Source: Prinia subflava (Eukaryota > Chordata > Aves > Passeriformes > Cisticolidae). From it: a stretch of 64,000 bases of DNA. Shown here in pieces: positions 46,721 to 61,265 of the stretch; positions within the stretch are counted from its first letter, which is position 1, and each line of letters begins with the position of its first letter. The stretch is taken from NCBI RefSeq assembly GCF_021018805.1, contig NC_086248.1:63311985-63375984 (forward strand). The letters run 5' to 3'. Below the pieces are notes generated by a model. It was given only the letters and a program-made list of their open reading frames with translations. It was not told the DNA's origin and made no database searches. The position numbers and the translations under genes were made by a program.

Positions 46721-49700
46721 AAGAAAAAGAAGGTTTAACAACTACAGAGTCACTCAACAAAGAAACTCCACAGAGGTAATTTATGTTGCATCTTTGTATG
46801 GGACTTCTTCAGGTGGAATGTTCCACTAGATTTGTCCTAACAAACAGATGAGGAGAAAACACAAGTATGGCACAGTTGTTCCAGATTTTTTTCCAATGAC
46901 ATCTGAATACATTTCTCCAACAGTGGATATATTTCACAAGTGAACAGAAAAACATGATATAGTATTGGAAGATAATGAAATTAGCACTGCCATTCAGTCA
47001 AATCTCATCCCATCTCTCCCACCTAAAGCCTGAGTAGATAAAGATTACATTACTGAATGTCCAGAACTGCCAGTAAAGAAAAGGGTTTTATTTCTGTTCC
47101 CACTCATCCCTCAGAAAAGTTTTCATAGATTGCTATCACCTGTTTTATAATGACAGTAATTATGCTCTGAAGCCAGGGACTAGGATTAAAAGTCTGAGCC
47201 ATAAGGAGGTCCTGAATAAGAACTTTCAACTTCTTATTTATTATCCAGTGAATCTAAAGCAATAATACCAAGAAGCATCGAGCAATAATACCAAGTATAA
47301 CATACTCTAATAATACCATAAAGATCTTGCAATTTTTGTGAAGGAAAACTATGAGTTCACAAGTCTCAGAAATATACATACATGCATAGAGACAAACCTT
47401 CACAAAGCTTGAGTGGTGTTTCCACCAAAAAATACAGACATTCCAATCATCAGTGTTTGTGATAAATGTCTAAGTGAATGTTTTTCAGCTTTTCATCCAC
47501 AGACTCCTAGGGACCAATGTCATACTCCAAAGAGGTCCATGAGTGGTGCCCAAGACATATATTTTCACATATGCCATATAGCAACCTATATACAAGACGC
47601 TTTCTCTGGAGTCTTCACCTCCCTGGAGATTTTTGAAATCCACAAGTCAAAAAAAGCTATTCTATCCCCACCCTGGAAGGGAAGATGGAAGGATGACAAA
47701 GGGAGGCAAGAAGGGTGGGGGGAAGGAAGGGATTAGAGAAGATGAAGAGGAGTAAACACTTAAAACTTTAATTTTTGCCTGAAAGAAAGATAAAGTAACC
47801 TAATATTTGCAGGGAGTGAAATTGTGCTGCAAAATCATTTACCTATCTGAAGCAAATCACAGTTTCCTAATAATGACCGTACCAGTAATTTATCATAATG
47901 GTATAAATAATGGTATTATACTATTGGCTTATGTAGTGCTAGAGACTGAATTTCTATACAGATTTAAAAAAAAAAAAAAAGACCATGTTCTCATAAAAAG
48001 TTTGATTCCAAATAGATATACAATCAATGAATAAACGAAATTACGTATTATTAGTCCTATTTTAAGACAGAAAAATGAGACACAGCAATCAAGGATATGC
48101 TAATATTGTACAATAAAAATTCCAGACTAGTTCCAGATGACCTGGTTTGCCCAAAAAGCCCAAAAAGCACAGCTCCCTGAAGAGATAGCAACTCACCTCA
48201 GAAATGATACTAATTCATCATTATGACACAGCACGCAGGTCAGTATGAGTGCAGATGCACATGTGACAAACTCAGTGTCACACAGAAAACTTGTGGCAGA
48301 CGCAGTTATGCATGAGCCAGGCACGTGCTGTAAGAGAGGCTAACCTTTCTCATGATGTTTCCCCAGGAAAACAGAGGGAGTGCATTTTGTTAGTGGGGTG
48401 CAGGGCATCATGGGCACCTGGTCATTCTCCAGTATTTTAGCTTTTTTCATGGTCTATAGCTTGTTGTGTTTGCTGAGTTAAGCTCAGTCACAAGGCTCAT
48501 CCTGAGGCCAACTAGATTCATTAGGGACTGGCCACACTTACAAAATTAGAAAGATCCCCAAAAAGAAAAACTGTCCTGTTTATCTTTGTGTGCACCACTT
48601 CATATGCCCAAAGACAGTGTGATTTTTGTGAGTTCAAGCAAGATGAGGTGAGAGAAGACATTGCTTTTCATTGTCTATACAACCAAGTCTCAGTGAGAGC
48701 TCTTCACAGCACTACTGTTATGCTGTAAAAGGGAAGACATTGAGAAAACCTGAGTTCAAAAACTATTCTGACATCTCTGAAACATTCTGACAATGCCTTA
48801 CCTTCAACTAAACCTTGATAATACCTCTCCTCTTCCTTACAGCTCTACCATACCCCTCTAGCAAGTAACCACATCAAATACCAATTCTGCTAGGGAAAGT
48901 GAAGCCCAGAAGGACCCACAGTCAAGCAGCTACTGCAGTGAGAATAACCAGAACATGAAGAGCCTTGAAGTAGACTGGAGTGAATAACTGCCTATTCATT
49001 CAGGTGGCTGGAATCTCTTTTCCCCACTGTTTCCCCAGTCTTTCCCCACTGAATTTAGCTTAGACCAATCCAAGTCTCAAGTTGTCTCTATAGCAGCAAA
49101 TATTTTTCAAAGGTCAGATTCACTGAGCTCATTCCTTATTCCAAGTGGTGAAAGCAGTCCCTTGCATGATTTTTGCTCGGATCACCCAAAACTCTCCCAG
49201 TCAATTCCCAGGTGTGAATCAGAAATTAACTCGGAAGCTTTTCCAGTTACACATGTAGGTGTACCCAAGTTATTTCCTTCTTTGTAAATGAGCAAAATTA
49301 AATCATACGGGGACAGCCAGACCATGGCAACAGGACACGAGTCAAAGAAATGGTAATGATACCATTTATTTTACTGTACAGAAGTAATTTGGTTTCCATA
49401 TGACCATTGATCCCTAGACAGTCAGACATCATGTCTTGCTGCTTTACTAATTCACCACTTAAATTCCCAAACTTCTGCTATTAATACTTGAAAACAAACC
49501 ATTTCTAAACTGTCAAAATGTTTCAGAGATATAGAACAGTTTTCTAACCCACGTTTCCTCCAATTTCTTCATGCTTTTGCTTAAGGTTTGCTGCCATAAA
49601 TTCATACCTGTCAGTAAGAAAACTGTGTGATCAAGGAAATAATATGCAAGTCCTAAATGGTTTGCTTGAGTTTTTAATTGGCAGACAGAATGGACATTTA

Positions 49701-52700
49701 AGAAATAAGCTCTTCACTGAAGTAAATAGGTTAACTTTAAGGTTCAAGATATTGTTTTTATTTTTCTCTGAAGTCTAATCATGCACTGTCAGAAGAAAAA
49801 AGACTCTCTGAATGATATTTTTACTGTTGTCACATAACAGTTTTCTAATCCCAAATAGGACAGCTGTACTTGTCAAATGTTTTCACTGATACAAGCATTC
49901 AGTTCCAATTCAAATCAAAGGCAGACCTGTGTGCTCTCCCTGTCAGAGTGCTAAGACCAATTAGAGAAAGCTCCAGACACCTACCAGAATAAGAGCTCAT
50001 TCTGGAATAAGTGACATTTAATGGTGTTTTTAAAACATTCCTTTGACAACCCAAGTATGCTAAAATGAAGAAATCTGAAATAAAGACCTTTATTGTAAAA
50101 TTGTGAGGCATCAAAGAGTAGCTTTTGCTAAAAAAAAAATGATCACACTGTGTACACTCAGAATGCTGAGTATCTTCTTCTAGCTTTCTGCCTTGAGGAA
50201 GTAAAAACCTTTTACCAAGTAAAAACCTGCCAAGTGTCTCTCTTTGGAAAAAACTAACTGTCTGACTCATTTTCCCCAGAAGGACTTTACCTGCTGCATA
50301 GAAGACTCGGCATATGAAGCAGGAAGGCACTAGCACTGAATCCTGTCTGCCTGTTGCAGAAGCTAGTAGAGTGAAATGATATATATACAAAGGCTGTGCT
50401 AATTATTATAAGTCCTGGGGAATTTGCTGTTTAGGAATGATCACTCACCCCTCCACGTGATCATCCATCAAGGGTAAGAGGAAATTATGTGATGCTATTC
50501 TCTCTGGAATGCTCACCTATACATGTCAAGGAAATGCGTGGAACAGTGCTTTTCATTTGCTGGGAATTATTTATGTGAAGAAAACACTACTAACTGTCTA
50601 AGCAGTTGATTGAAATCATTGTCATCACCACTGAGCATAAAAAATAGGCCAAAAGTACAGTTATTCCTATAGCTCCTTCCAGTTAACAAGGCAAAAGAAT
50701 GCATGCAGAGCAGAAGGCATCTTCACACCTTGCTGAAAAGAAACACTAAAGGGAATCTCCGTAGCAGTAGCACAAATACCCAAGGCTTCTTCCTTCAGCC
50801 CGTGGGTTTTCTTCAGACTGTATTTTCTCATTGCTGGAAACACTACTGAGGAAGCCCAAATGTTACAAGTGTAAAACAAACTGACATTCCTAAAGGTGGA
50901 CTTGGAGACAACCTGCCCAGAGTCTTCCATGTGCACCATCCTTCCTCCTTCGGATACAGACAATGGCTCTGACAGCTTAAGTGGTGAATGGTTTGGATCT
51001 TGGCAGCTGAAGTTGTGGAGCTCAGACAGAAGGAGAAATCACCAAGACTGATCAAGTCCTGTGATGCTGGTTTTAACACTGGGAATAGGCAAAAAGAATA
51101 AAATGCAGCTAAACACATCATCTGTGGCTTTAAAATTCATTCAAAGTAGTCATTCAGTTTTCCAAGAGGTTGATGGTCAATCTGACTTGCACATAGGCAG
51201 GAGCATAACCATACTGCTGCAATGCTTTCATTAAAGGTTAAAATGCAAACAAGATGTTTCCAGTTGTAATCAGCAAATAAATTCATCAGCATTACAGGGA
51301 AAATAAACAAACAAACAAAAAAAAATCAGCTTTCTTATTCCCATCTTTGTAACATTTATCAAGGTAGTTAAGGTCCATTTTCTGGTAAAACTACCACACA
51401 TGTCTAATTAACATTCTTGCTGAAAGTATGATTCAATCCATCCTGAAAACGGTATTATCTTAGGTTGATACAGCAATAAATACCAATCTACTGGTAAATC
51501 AAAAAATTACAGGAATGGAAATGAGCATTGAAGCTGTTCCTTTTGCTGCACCTCAAACACAACCAGCTATATCTGTGTCATTTCTTTAACAGGTCTATGT
51601 AATAGATACACCAACTGCAATGCCATAAATCTCTGTGAGAAACCCATTTTAGCTCTTTGCTGTCCTTATTATTACAAGGTTTTCATAGTTGCCTTCCCCT
51701 TCTTTGTCTTCCACATCTGTCGTTTATTTGCAAATTACTATACCATGTCCTCCTCAGTCCCCAAAAATTCCTTAATAGACTGAAAAAAGCCAATTTACTA
51801 AAACCTCCTCACAGTCATCTTTTCTAGCTCTCTGACTATGATGTTTGCCCTCTTCCAGGCTCTCTGGCTAGTCCATGCCTTTCCTAAAGTTCAGGTGTGG
51901 AAACTGTGCTCTATTTGAAACCAACACCAAGGAGGACCACTTCACGCCTAGTGCACAGCACAGATCTGTTTAATGAGAACCACGCAAGGATTGCCTTGGT
52001 TGGTAACCTTACGGCTTGTAGGCTCATATTCACATATGATACTCCTTGTAGCCTTTCACAGGAAACTGCTACCCAAGCAGTTATTCCCACTTTATATTTG
52101 GGCAGCTGATTATTCCTAACCAGGACTTTTCCCTTCTGGGGAAAAGGGAATCCATTTCTTTCTGGAGAGAGCATTGGTGCCAAAGTCCATCAGTTTGCCA
52201 TCACTTGTCCACACAAGGAATGGGCACAGAGAGCTGAGCAAAATCAGGTGGAGTCAAGTATAAGGTTTACACTGTTCTTTGTGGATTTTTCATGAGGATC
52301 TACTGCCAATACCATCAAAAATGAAAAGCCATAAACTACCACAGTCATGTATCAGGGATAAGGCTGGCACATAACGGGGTAGGATTTGGCCTAAAATTCT
52401 ATATTAAAATGCAAACTTGTTCATCAAAAAATAAGACATCTAGTCTTTCCACATTTCAAGAGCTAACCAGAGACTATTTATGGATCATTTACAAAAGCCA
52501 TATTTGCCTCAGTTAGTTCACTCTTATTGGGGATCACATGCACATTCTGAAGTCAAGATTTACACAACAGGTAATGGCAAAGTAATTCTTTTGTATGAAC
52601 TTCATATCCTGATGATTTGCCATAGAAAAGTTAAAATATACCTATTAAACCAGAAGCATTTACTGAAAGATGTTTCATAAATGTGGTTGTCTAATAACGT

Positions 52701-53570
52701 TTTCAAATGTATCCATACTACAAATAAAATAAGGAAGAAAACTGTGTGTTGCTTTTAAAAGGTCAAGCAATATCAGCATCAGTTTAATTAGACACAAACT
52801 ACAATAATTTCTCTCAAGAAGTGCAAGAGCTAAGAGTTCTGAGCCACAAACCCATTTATTCTGTATTTCATCCTCTAAGAATGGAACTAGGATGATCTGG
52901 CTAAACCTCTACTGGTCAGTCATGGGATAGCTTGCTCACAGGAACAGTTTCTTCTTCACCATCACAGTGACACAGTGGTATTGCTCCCACTGGGTGAAAG
53001 GACTTTCACAGACATTGTAACAAGTATTTTCATTTTTCTTTTTGTCACTGGGAATAAGCTCATGAAACATAACAGTGTCTAAGGCTTTTCTGAAAACTAC
53101 TGAACTTTTGGCTTCTCCTGGTGCCTCAAGTTTGGAATCACCAAGATGTGGGCACACTGAGCATAATTTTTTCCAGGCAATTGCCACAGATTTGTGTGGA
53201 AATAACCACATGAAGTGATTGGTTACGTCACTAATAGACTGGTGCAGGTTGCACCTGCAAAAACCCAATTTGTTTTCATAACCATGGTAACCACATATTC
53301 ATGGAATCACTTTCATTTTTTAGCAAGGCTTGTACATGTATTCTGTGGGGGGAAGCCCTCCATGTGTAGCAATACATCTAACCAGACTGGCAAACAGGGG
53401 ATTACTTGAAAACTGCACTGTTCATAATGAGTCAGACATTACCACTCAAAGGCAGTGGAGACCAAGCTTTATAAATCCCACTCAAAAACTTATATTTATC
53501 AAACATTTCTGTATGCAAGCAAACTTAGTAAAAGGTGGCAAAGCAGAAATGTACCAAACCAATGTTCCCT
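46721..53570. other. Long non-coding stretch
   Basis: 6.9 kb without a supported gene. A 15-bp tandem repeat (AGCAATAATACCAAG) occurs at 47258-47272 and 47281-47295. A MIR-like relic may lie at about 48040-48090 (TATTATTAGTCCTATTTTAA then AATGAGACACAGCAA). An A run is at about 47967-47980. The longest open frame of the window outside the provirus (163 codons, - strand, 49899-50390) lies here and has no recognisable feature. Confidence 0.5.
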
Positions 53571-53614
53571 GTTTAAAGGGGTTTAAAGGGGTGTTTAAAT
53601 GTTTAAAGGGGTGG
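53571..53614 (+). repeat. Short tandem repeat, unit GTTTAAAGGG
   Basis: Two perfect adjacent units, an interrupted unit (GTGTTTAAAT) and another perfect unit, followed by GTGG. Confidence 0.85.
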
Positions 53615-56600
53615 TCCTGCAGCTGTGGAAACTTTCCTTAACTCCATGCCAATTTGTCTCATCTCCAAGCTCATTGGTAAGCTCAACCAAGTTGCTGATC
53701 TAACCAAGCTGATGCCATGTCCCAGTGACAATTTGCATGTGCAGCTAAGGGATGAGCATGGAGTTTCACATTCATTCATGCACAAACCTAATCTGGAAAA
53801 AAAATTAAAAATTAAGCTTTTTATTGTAGTCAGTGGCCACCAAGCTTTTAAGTGGCAATTCATTGAGTTCCTATGTAGTTTTATGAGCCTGCCTACATTT
53901 CCTTTGCATTTGGTTATGCTAGGGTTCTGAGCACCATGGCAAATACATGGTAGCTTTCTCAGAAAGCCCTGTGCTCTGCAGAGAGTGCTCAGCACTATGT
54001 GCTATTGACTGGTTTCAAAATGTTATCTCCTTTAATCCAAACTAAGATGTGAATATTATACCCATCATCCCAAAATACGCAGAAATAAAGCATTTGCAAT
54101 TAGTTCAGGAATCTTTATAAGTTTCATGTGGTAAGGCCTCCAAGTTTTAAATAAATTGTTTAAAAAAATTATCTGTGTAAAAGCAAAACTGGTTGTCCCA
54201 AGGCATCTGCCTGTTACATTCACTTTGTTTGGTTAATACTCATACAGCGGTCTAGAGACTTCTGGAGCATAATGACAGAATGTTTAGTAGAAAAAACACT
54301 TTATGTCTACGCAATTTCAAAGAACCCTTTTAACCTATTAATTGTAAGGCATTTCACAAGTACATGCTAAACTTCACAACTCTCCTAACAAGAAGAAGCT
54401 CAAAGGAAGAAGAAAATTCATGCAAGCAACACTGATGGACAATTCTTTCTGATGACGGCCGGTGCCTGAAATGATTGATGGCAATTGCTGATGTTGTTAG
54501 CTCAGTGCTCTCATAATGAGGAAATTCAGAGAAGTTGCTTCTGCAAAGGAAATGACTGAGCTCTTGTCAAAAGTGTGCATCCAAACTTTGCACATACAAA
54601 AGAAGTGCAAGAGGGACAGCTGCCACTAAACTGGGAAAGAAATCCATGCAAGAAGAGATTTCAGCAGGCTTTCTCCCCATTTTGCCCAAAAATTGTTGCT
54701 GTACTCTATAGTCACTGGTAGTAGCCAGCTCTATGCCTGTTACTGACGAGGTCTTTTTAGATGATCTGTTTCCATATTAGAAAATAAAATATTAATCGTG
54801 CTTTCACTTTACTGGTTATTTAAACATTCATTTAAAACTTCAAGTTAAAACCTCTTTTTGAAGTAATTACAATCAGACTTTCTTTACAAAAACGGAGTCT
54901 AGAAAATGAATATCCAACATGTATGTGCAACAGATGGAGTTAAACCTTATCGCTTGCTACTCAGGTGCACCTTCTTTGGCAATTCCAAATAATTGCTTTT
55001 AGAATGCTTTAGAATTCTAAAAATCTGATGAAACTTCTCTGTTGTTCATTTAGTTAAAAAAGACAAATGTCTTGACATTTTTCCTTTAAAGAGTTTTATA
55101 AAGTAGATATTCTTAAAACAAAAAAAAAGTAATATAATTAAATAAATCGCTTCTTATTTATAAATAGAACCATATGTATGGTCACCCTTTAAAATTTCGC
55201 CAGCTGCCTCAGATAACTAACTTAATCACAGTATTTATAAATTGTAAATAGTCCCTGTAGTAAGTTTGGAGCTATTTAAGAAACACTGCAACTAGGCAGA
55301 GATCCAAAGCATACTGAATTGTGTGGGATCCTTTCAACTGAATTTAGGAGAGTTTGCATTTGGCTCTTATTGGTTTAGCTCTTTTCCCAAGACAAAGTTT
55401 GCAAGTTTCAAACACAGCTCCTAAAGCTTCTTTCCCTGTCCTCAATGCCTGTATTTAAAACCTGACCTCTATTGAAAATCGTGGAGTGCAACATATAAAA
55501 ATCTGTGGATATTTCAGTGTATTAATGAGTCAAGCTCACTGAAGACTTGTGAATGGACAGGACAAGGCACCTGGTAACAGCAGATACTGTTCCAGGTGTA
55601 CATGCAGATAGTGCAGTAGCTTTACCACTACTGAGGGTGTTCCCAACAAAAGTTACAGCAAGGTTCTGGTGCGATAGCATGTTCTGATAGGCAATCCCAG
55701 TGGGAGCAAAGCTCTGCAGCTTCCTGTCACAGTGAGCCAATTTATTACTTAATACACGGAAGGACAGTGAAAGGCAGAACAAACTGTGTATTTACTATTT
55801 CTCATTTTCAGGGCCGGAGAAGAGGAAGACACAGCCAGTAGCACTTGATGACAAAGGGTAATAATCTGGCCCTGGATATTCTGGGCAAAACCTACTCTGC
55901 TCACAGCTCACTGCAAACTGAACTGTTGCAGTTCCCACAAAGTATATTTAATTTGGTCGTGAAGCCCGCTGACCTTGCTACCAGTGAGAAAAACAACAGT
56001 GCTGTCAGTCATGCTTCAGGCAAGTAAAACAACTAACACATTCCCAGTTCCTCAATATGTCCCAGTATGGGCACACATACACACACCCGCACACACTTCA
56101 ACGTAGCCTGAACCAAGACCATTAAAAGTTCACAAGTCGGTATGTAGTAAATATGGGTATATAAATATATTTATACACATGCATGCATAGGCACATAAAA
56201 ATTTTTGGATAGTTAACTGTACTGCTGTAAACATGGAAATACATGTTCATTCCCCCTTGTCACCATTTACACACACAAAAAAATGCTTTTAAAGAACAAA
56301 AATCTGAAAAAGTAAATCCTGTTTATTTTTATTACCATGACCCTCCCGACAATCGCACTGTCTCAGCTTTTGCCTGTTCTTTTAAGTATCTGGACTCAAA
56401 TTAAAAAAAGAGATTATAAATATTGGACTTATTTGTCCAGAAAAATAAAATAGAAAAGGCTCATCAAAACATAAAAATCAAACAGTGAAATAGATATGAT
56501 ATTTACGTTTAACCCTCCATTTAACCCTTTGCAGACTATTAATCAAATGACTGTGAAAACCATCAGAGAGAGAGAAATCAATAGTGAGATTTTGCAGGGC

Positions 56601-59600
56601 TATTAGTAGCTAAGCTGCAACTGCAGAGGACACATCAGAAATCAACATGGAGAAAATCCCCCACAGATGTCCCTTCTCACCAAAAAGTGAAGTCACGGCT
56701 CTAGAAACCTACAACTCCTATAGAAGTCATGGAGGGAACAAGCTTGGCTTCATCTGTGCACCCCACCCAGGAATGGCCTGCATGGACCATATTTGAAGCC
56801 AAGTCAACATCTACACTCCTTTGGAGGCATCCTCTATACAAGGTCAGAGGACAACCTCTCCTGGCCACAGGAAACACAAGCAGCACCTGAGATTTCAGAA
56901 ATTGCAGCAGACCAGGAGGAGGGCAGTCAAATTCTGATCTTTGCTAGATTTCTGTGAAAAAAACCAGTTTATATTGTGAGGCTGGGTATGTGTTGATTAT
57001 GGTCTTCAGATTCCTCACAAATCACCAAATATCCGAATTGAGGCTTCATGTATTGTCTGATCCTGTTACTTGACCTCAGTCAACCTCATTTTTTTCTTTC
57101 TCCCAATCTCAGGAAAGAGATTATCATATTACCTGACACTCTCAAGTATCCCTGAGTCAAAGGAAACACAAATATTACTACAACAGTCCTAAAACCTAGG
57201 ACTTGTGAAGTTTTACATGAATTCAAAGTTTGTTCCACACAGTCAAATAGCACTGAAACTGGAAATTGCTTCTGTTGGGAAAAGGTAGGAAAGCACACAT
57301 GCTGACATGCTTTGCATACTTCATCCTAAGGCATACCAGTTTCACACCATTTTAATTCATGGTCACCTAGGGAAGGGGAACAAATTGGGATTTACGGCTG
57401 GCTGTGGGCTGTGCTTAATTTGTTGGCATTGGTGGTGGTGGCCAGACACACAGTTTAGCTAAAGTTATCAGGTCTCCACACTTCCTGACCCCAAGAAAAC
57501 CTCAATTAAGGAAAACTATTGATATTTTTTTTATGTTGCCAGTCAGTCAGAACCAGACTCCAACACACAGGTAGGAGCAGTTGCCCTTGCCCATGCCCAT
57601 CTCCTTCCTAACAATCTGCTCTTTCAAGAGGCCACCTAAGCCTTATGGATCTCATATTCCAGATGAGAGCATTTAAATCCTGCAAATTACTGCTTATTGA
57701 TGAAAAAGGGTGCAGAGTGAAGGAAAAAAAAAAAAAAAGTCTGTTGTTCTAATACCCACCAGTTGAGAAACTTGCATTGCTTAACTGACACCCTATTTTG
57801 CACTGTGGTGGCATAAAAAATGCTGACACAACGTCCAAGAAAGAGGGCAGCACAATGAGGTAAGCACAAAGCTGGATTTAGGGAAGGCAATAAACTTCAT
57901 GTCAGATTAGGTACCTGATGGCAAACGTGATGTTGTGTAGCTGGTCAAGCTGCTTCACATGGCTTACACAACTGATATAAAGCTATTTATTTATATTTGT
58001 ATCAATGGATAATTCATGGTAGGTCTCTTGAATAATTTACTTTAAGAGCTCTTTAATATTCTTTAGCATATTATTTGCCTCCTATAATGGTGTTTAGACA
58101 TATTAATCATTCAGAATAAGATGAGGATAAAATTCTAAAAATTTCTTATCTCCCACAACTTCAAAGTAACACTCTGCTGAAGAAATAAAGGTATATGAAT
58201 GCCAAAAAATGCTTTCCACTTAAATATTCCCTTCCAATATGACTTCTATGTCATTTGTACTCAGCACACAAGACTGGAAACATTTTGGATTCCTTTCAAC
58301 TCTGCTGAGGCCGATCCAGATGTTGAATGCAATATTTTTATTTTTTACTTTCTATTCACTCAGCACTAGGCATTGCCAAAATCTGCCTCTCTCCTTGTGC
58401 AATCTTTTTCATTAGTACAGAGAAATATGTAAAATGTTTTCAGCTGAAACATGCAGGAAGAAATGATAGCCAGTTTATGTGAAAATAACTGATGAAACTA
58501 TTTATTAAATATTGCCAGCAAGGCACCAAGAGTAATTACACCCAGTTGTCTTCCATTCCTTTTTGCAAAGATGACATTTTCTCATTCTTATTTTCATTTC
58601 TCTTGCTTTTGTCATAGTCACTAGCAGTAAAAGAGACCAAGCTCCTATTCTTTCCAAATTAAAAAAAAAAAAAAAAAAGTAAACCTGCATTTTGAGTGAG
58701 GATTTAGCAGTATGGAGTGAAGTCTAATTGATGACTTCTATAGTGAATAAAATATCTGTTAAGGAGTTTCCAATTCAAATAAACATTCTGCCTCAAATCA
58801 TTTCTTTCCCTAGATACCGCTCTAAACATGAGGGAGAAATAAAGGAACGGAGGAGTAGAAGAGGGAAACAAGTATTTTGACTACTATAGTGTATTTACAT
58901 ATAAGGAGTTGCAAGGAATAGCACCAGTTAAAACCAAAGGAGTTGAACTCTACCACTCCAGTGCACAGACAGAAGCCTGAAAAATAAAGGAGAAGAAAAC
59001 TTTATTTTCTGAGAAAAATATTTCAAGAAAGTAAGAAAAGCACACACTATAGTGAGGAATGTTTTTAAAGCCTTCTTTCAAATCTTCTTGGCAAATAACG
59101 TTTTGTTTGGTTTGGTTAAAAGCAGAGTGGCTTACGCCTTTGGCATTCAAATTTACATTCTAATAAAAGTGTGCTTATAAACTTGAATAACCACACTGCA
59201 CAGTCCCAAACACTGCACCCCTGAATCTAAAAGCTGCTACTGCCAACATATGTATTTTGCCCAGATCTCTCCATCTGCAATCAATTACTTTCCTTACTAG
59301 AACCAAAATTCCCAATCTTTACAACTTACTCACAATTATTAAACTGTAGTGCTGCTCTCCAAAAATTGCAATTTTTTTATCATCTTTTCAATTCTGTATC
59401 AAATGTATTCACACTAATTATGGCTTTTCCATCAATTTGCAAAGCTTTGCAAGACCATGCTGGATTCTGAGAATGAAGATGAACTTCCTTTATTTCTGAA
59501 CATCCTCAACAAATAGAGCTGCAGACCAAGGTAACTCCTCATTTATACCTGTGCAGCCCTCTTGGCTTCAAATTATTCTTTCTAATACATATAACTCAAA

Positions 59601-61186
59601 TTCCAGTGCCTTATTACTGGTGAAGTTGATTGGAATGTATTAGACTGTTAACAATGTACAATGTAAATGAAGAAATAGATTAATTACCCCTTTCTCCCTC
59701 ATATCACACTAAAGGACAAGGTTTGTCAAATAAAAAAAGCTGCCACTTTCCAGACCAATTTTCACACTCTGCATGCAATTTAAAGAGCTACCTGATGTGA
59801 CTTATGATTTTGTTGACCCTAGTGAAAGCAAAAGTTAGTGCTGTTTTCCCTACTGCATTCTATTTCATCTGCAAAGCCCTAAGGGGTCCTGCCAAATCAG
59901 ACAGAGAATAGAGATTGAGCTGGTCACTGCTAACTCTAATTCCTCCAGATTCAGTCCAATTGCTTCAGAATGACAGAAGGTTTCTACAGTGTCAGAGCTT
60001 AGTATAGTGCCTTCCAAAACCCATACAGAGAACAGAGAGAGAAAAAGAAAATGCTGATAACCTTTGAGCTTCACATCACTGAGGTTTTTTTTCAGGCTCA
60101 GACTTCATCATGAGAACTTACAAATGCCTTTCTGCGTGAAGTTCCAGCTGAAGAGACTGAACATCTGAAAGCTTTATTTTCTGGTAGACACGTGGATGGC
60201 AGAAAGCCTGCTGGTACCCAGAATTGATTTAATAGATTTTCAGACAACAAAGTAAAACAGACCCAAAAAATCACCCTGAAGAGATACCAGAACTTGTAAC
60301 CAAAATAACACATCAGACAAGAATCAGTGGGAAGTGACATGAGCTAGACTTGCCTAAGACTTCCTTCAGACTACGACAAATCTCTGAATGCTGGGCATAT
60401 AAAGTCAACAAATTAAGTCATTGCCAGAAGAAAATAAGGAATTCGGCCCAATACATAGGAAGGCGCTGGCATTTTTACAACATTTACTACTAATCCTGTA
60501 GTATGTCTGGTTCTAAGTGACAGCATGTGGCATTATCATAAATGTCAGTTGCATTATTGTTGCCACTTTCACCCCCTAATCTTAGGGAAAGCAGAGCTGT
60601 TAAGATGTTGGAAAAGATAGAATATTTTATCCTGTTGTTATGGACATATGATCACTTGTAACACTCTGCTATTTTGAAGGGGAAAAGAAGTGCTAAAGCT
60701 TCTGAGCTGCTCCCATACAATTTAGCAAATTACCAGTTATCTGCATGTGCTGAATGAGTTGTGTGAGTCACTCTAAAAACTCCTCATAAAACCTGACTAC
60801 CATGCAATCTTGGACTGTACTACATACATATATAGATAGACACATATATATATATATATATGCACCCCTCTGGTTTAGAAAAAAAATTTTGAAGAATCTC
60901 CAAGACCCTGAAATAATAAAAAATTAATGATATCTCTGTAAAAACTACAGAGAAAGAGGGTAAAAATTGTGGCTAGTAAAACAGTGTGACAAACATCAGA
61001 AATGGACCAAGATACCTGACACTGCTGATGAAACCTTTCAGCCAGACCAGCCATACTGAGGGTAGAACACACCCACCATTACACCCAATGCCATTGTTTA
61101 TTGCAGCATTGCAGGTCCTAGTTGTTTTCTGGGACCAGTATTAAGGAAAAAATACCCACCATTTCTTCACAGATTAAATGGGAGAT
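53615..61186. other. Long non-coding stretch
   Basis: 7.6 kb of AT-rich unique DNA. A MIR-like relic is plausible at about 54020-54105 (TTATCTCCTTTAATCC followed by ATTATACCCATCATCCCAAA). An (AC)-rich tract lies near 56080-56100, and A-rich runs at 57722-57738 and 58660-58678. No supported gene. Confidence 0.5.
60821..60862. repeat. (TA)n-rich microsatellite
   Basis: TACATACATATATAGATAGA followed by a (TA)n run ending TATATGC. Confidence 0.85.
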
Positions 61187-61265
61187 ATTTTCTTATTTTT
61201 CTTTTTCTTTTCCCTTTTTTTTTCTTTTTTTTTTTCTTTTCTTTTTTTTTTTTTTTTTTTTTTTT
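61187..61265. repeat. Poly(T)/polypyrimidine tract, about 80 bp
   Basis: Almost pure T with scattered C, ending in an uninterrupted run of about 26 T before GGTGAG. It could be the reverse complement of a poly(A) tail, but no retroposed body is recognised on its left flank. Confidence 0.88.

Noticed and set aside
49899..50390. 163-codon open frame on the - strand
   Set aside because: It is the longest frame outside the provirus, but in AT-rich DNA scanned in six frames over 64 kb a frame of this size is expected by chance about once in a few windows. It has no domain, no codon bias that I can see and no promoter context.
51890..52190. Possible solo LTR or other repeat with open frames on both strands
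   Set aside because: The segment is compositionally unlike its flanks and has a GGGAAAAG-type inverted patch near 52130, but no TG...CA ends or target duplication could be found.
53603..53995. 130-codon - strand frame overlapping a 101-codon + strand frame
   Set aside because: Long frames on both strands of the same segment, with no recognisable family and starting in a tandem repeat, fit chance openness.
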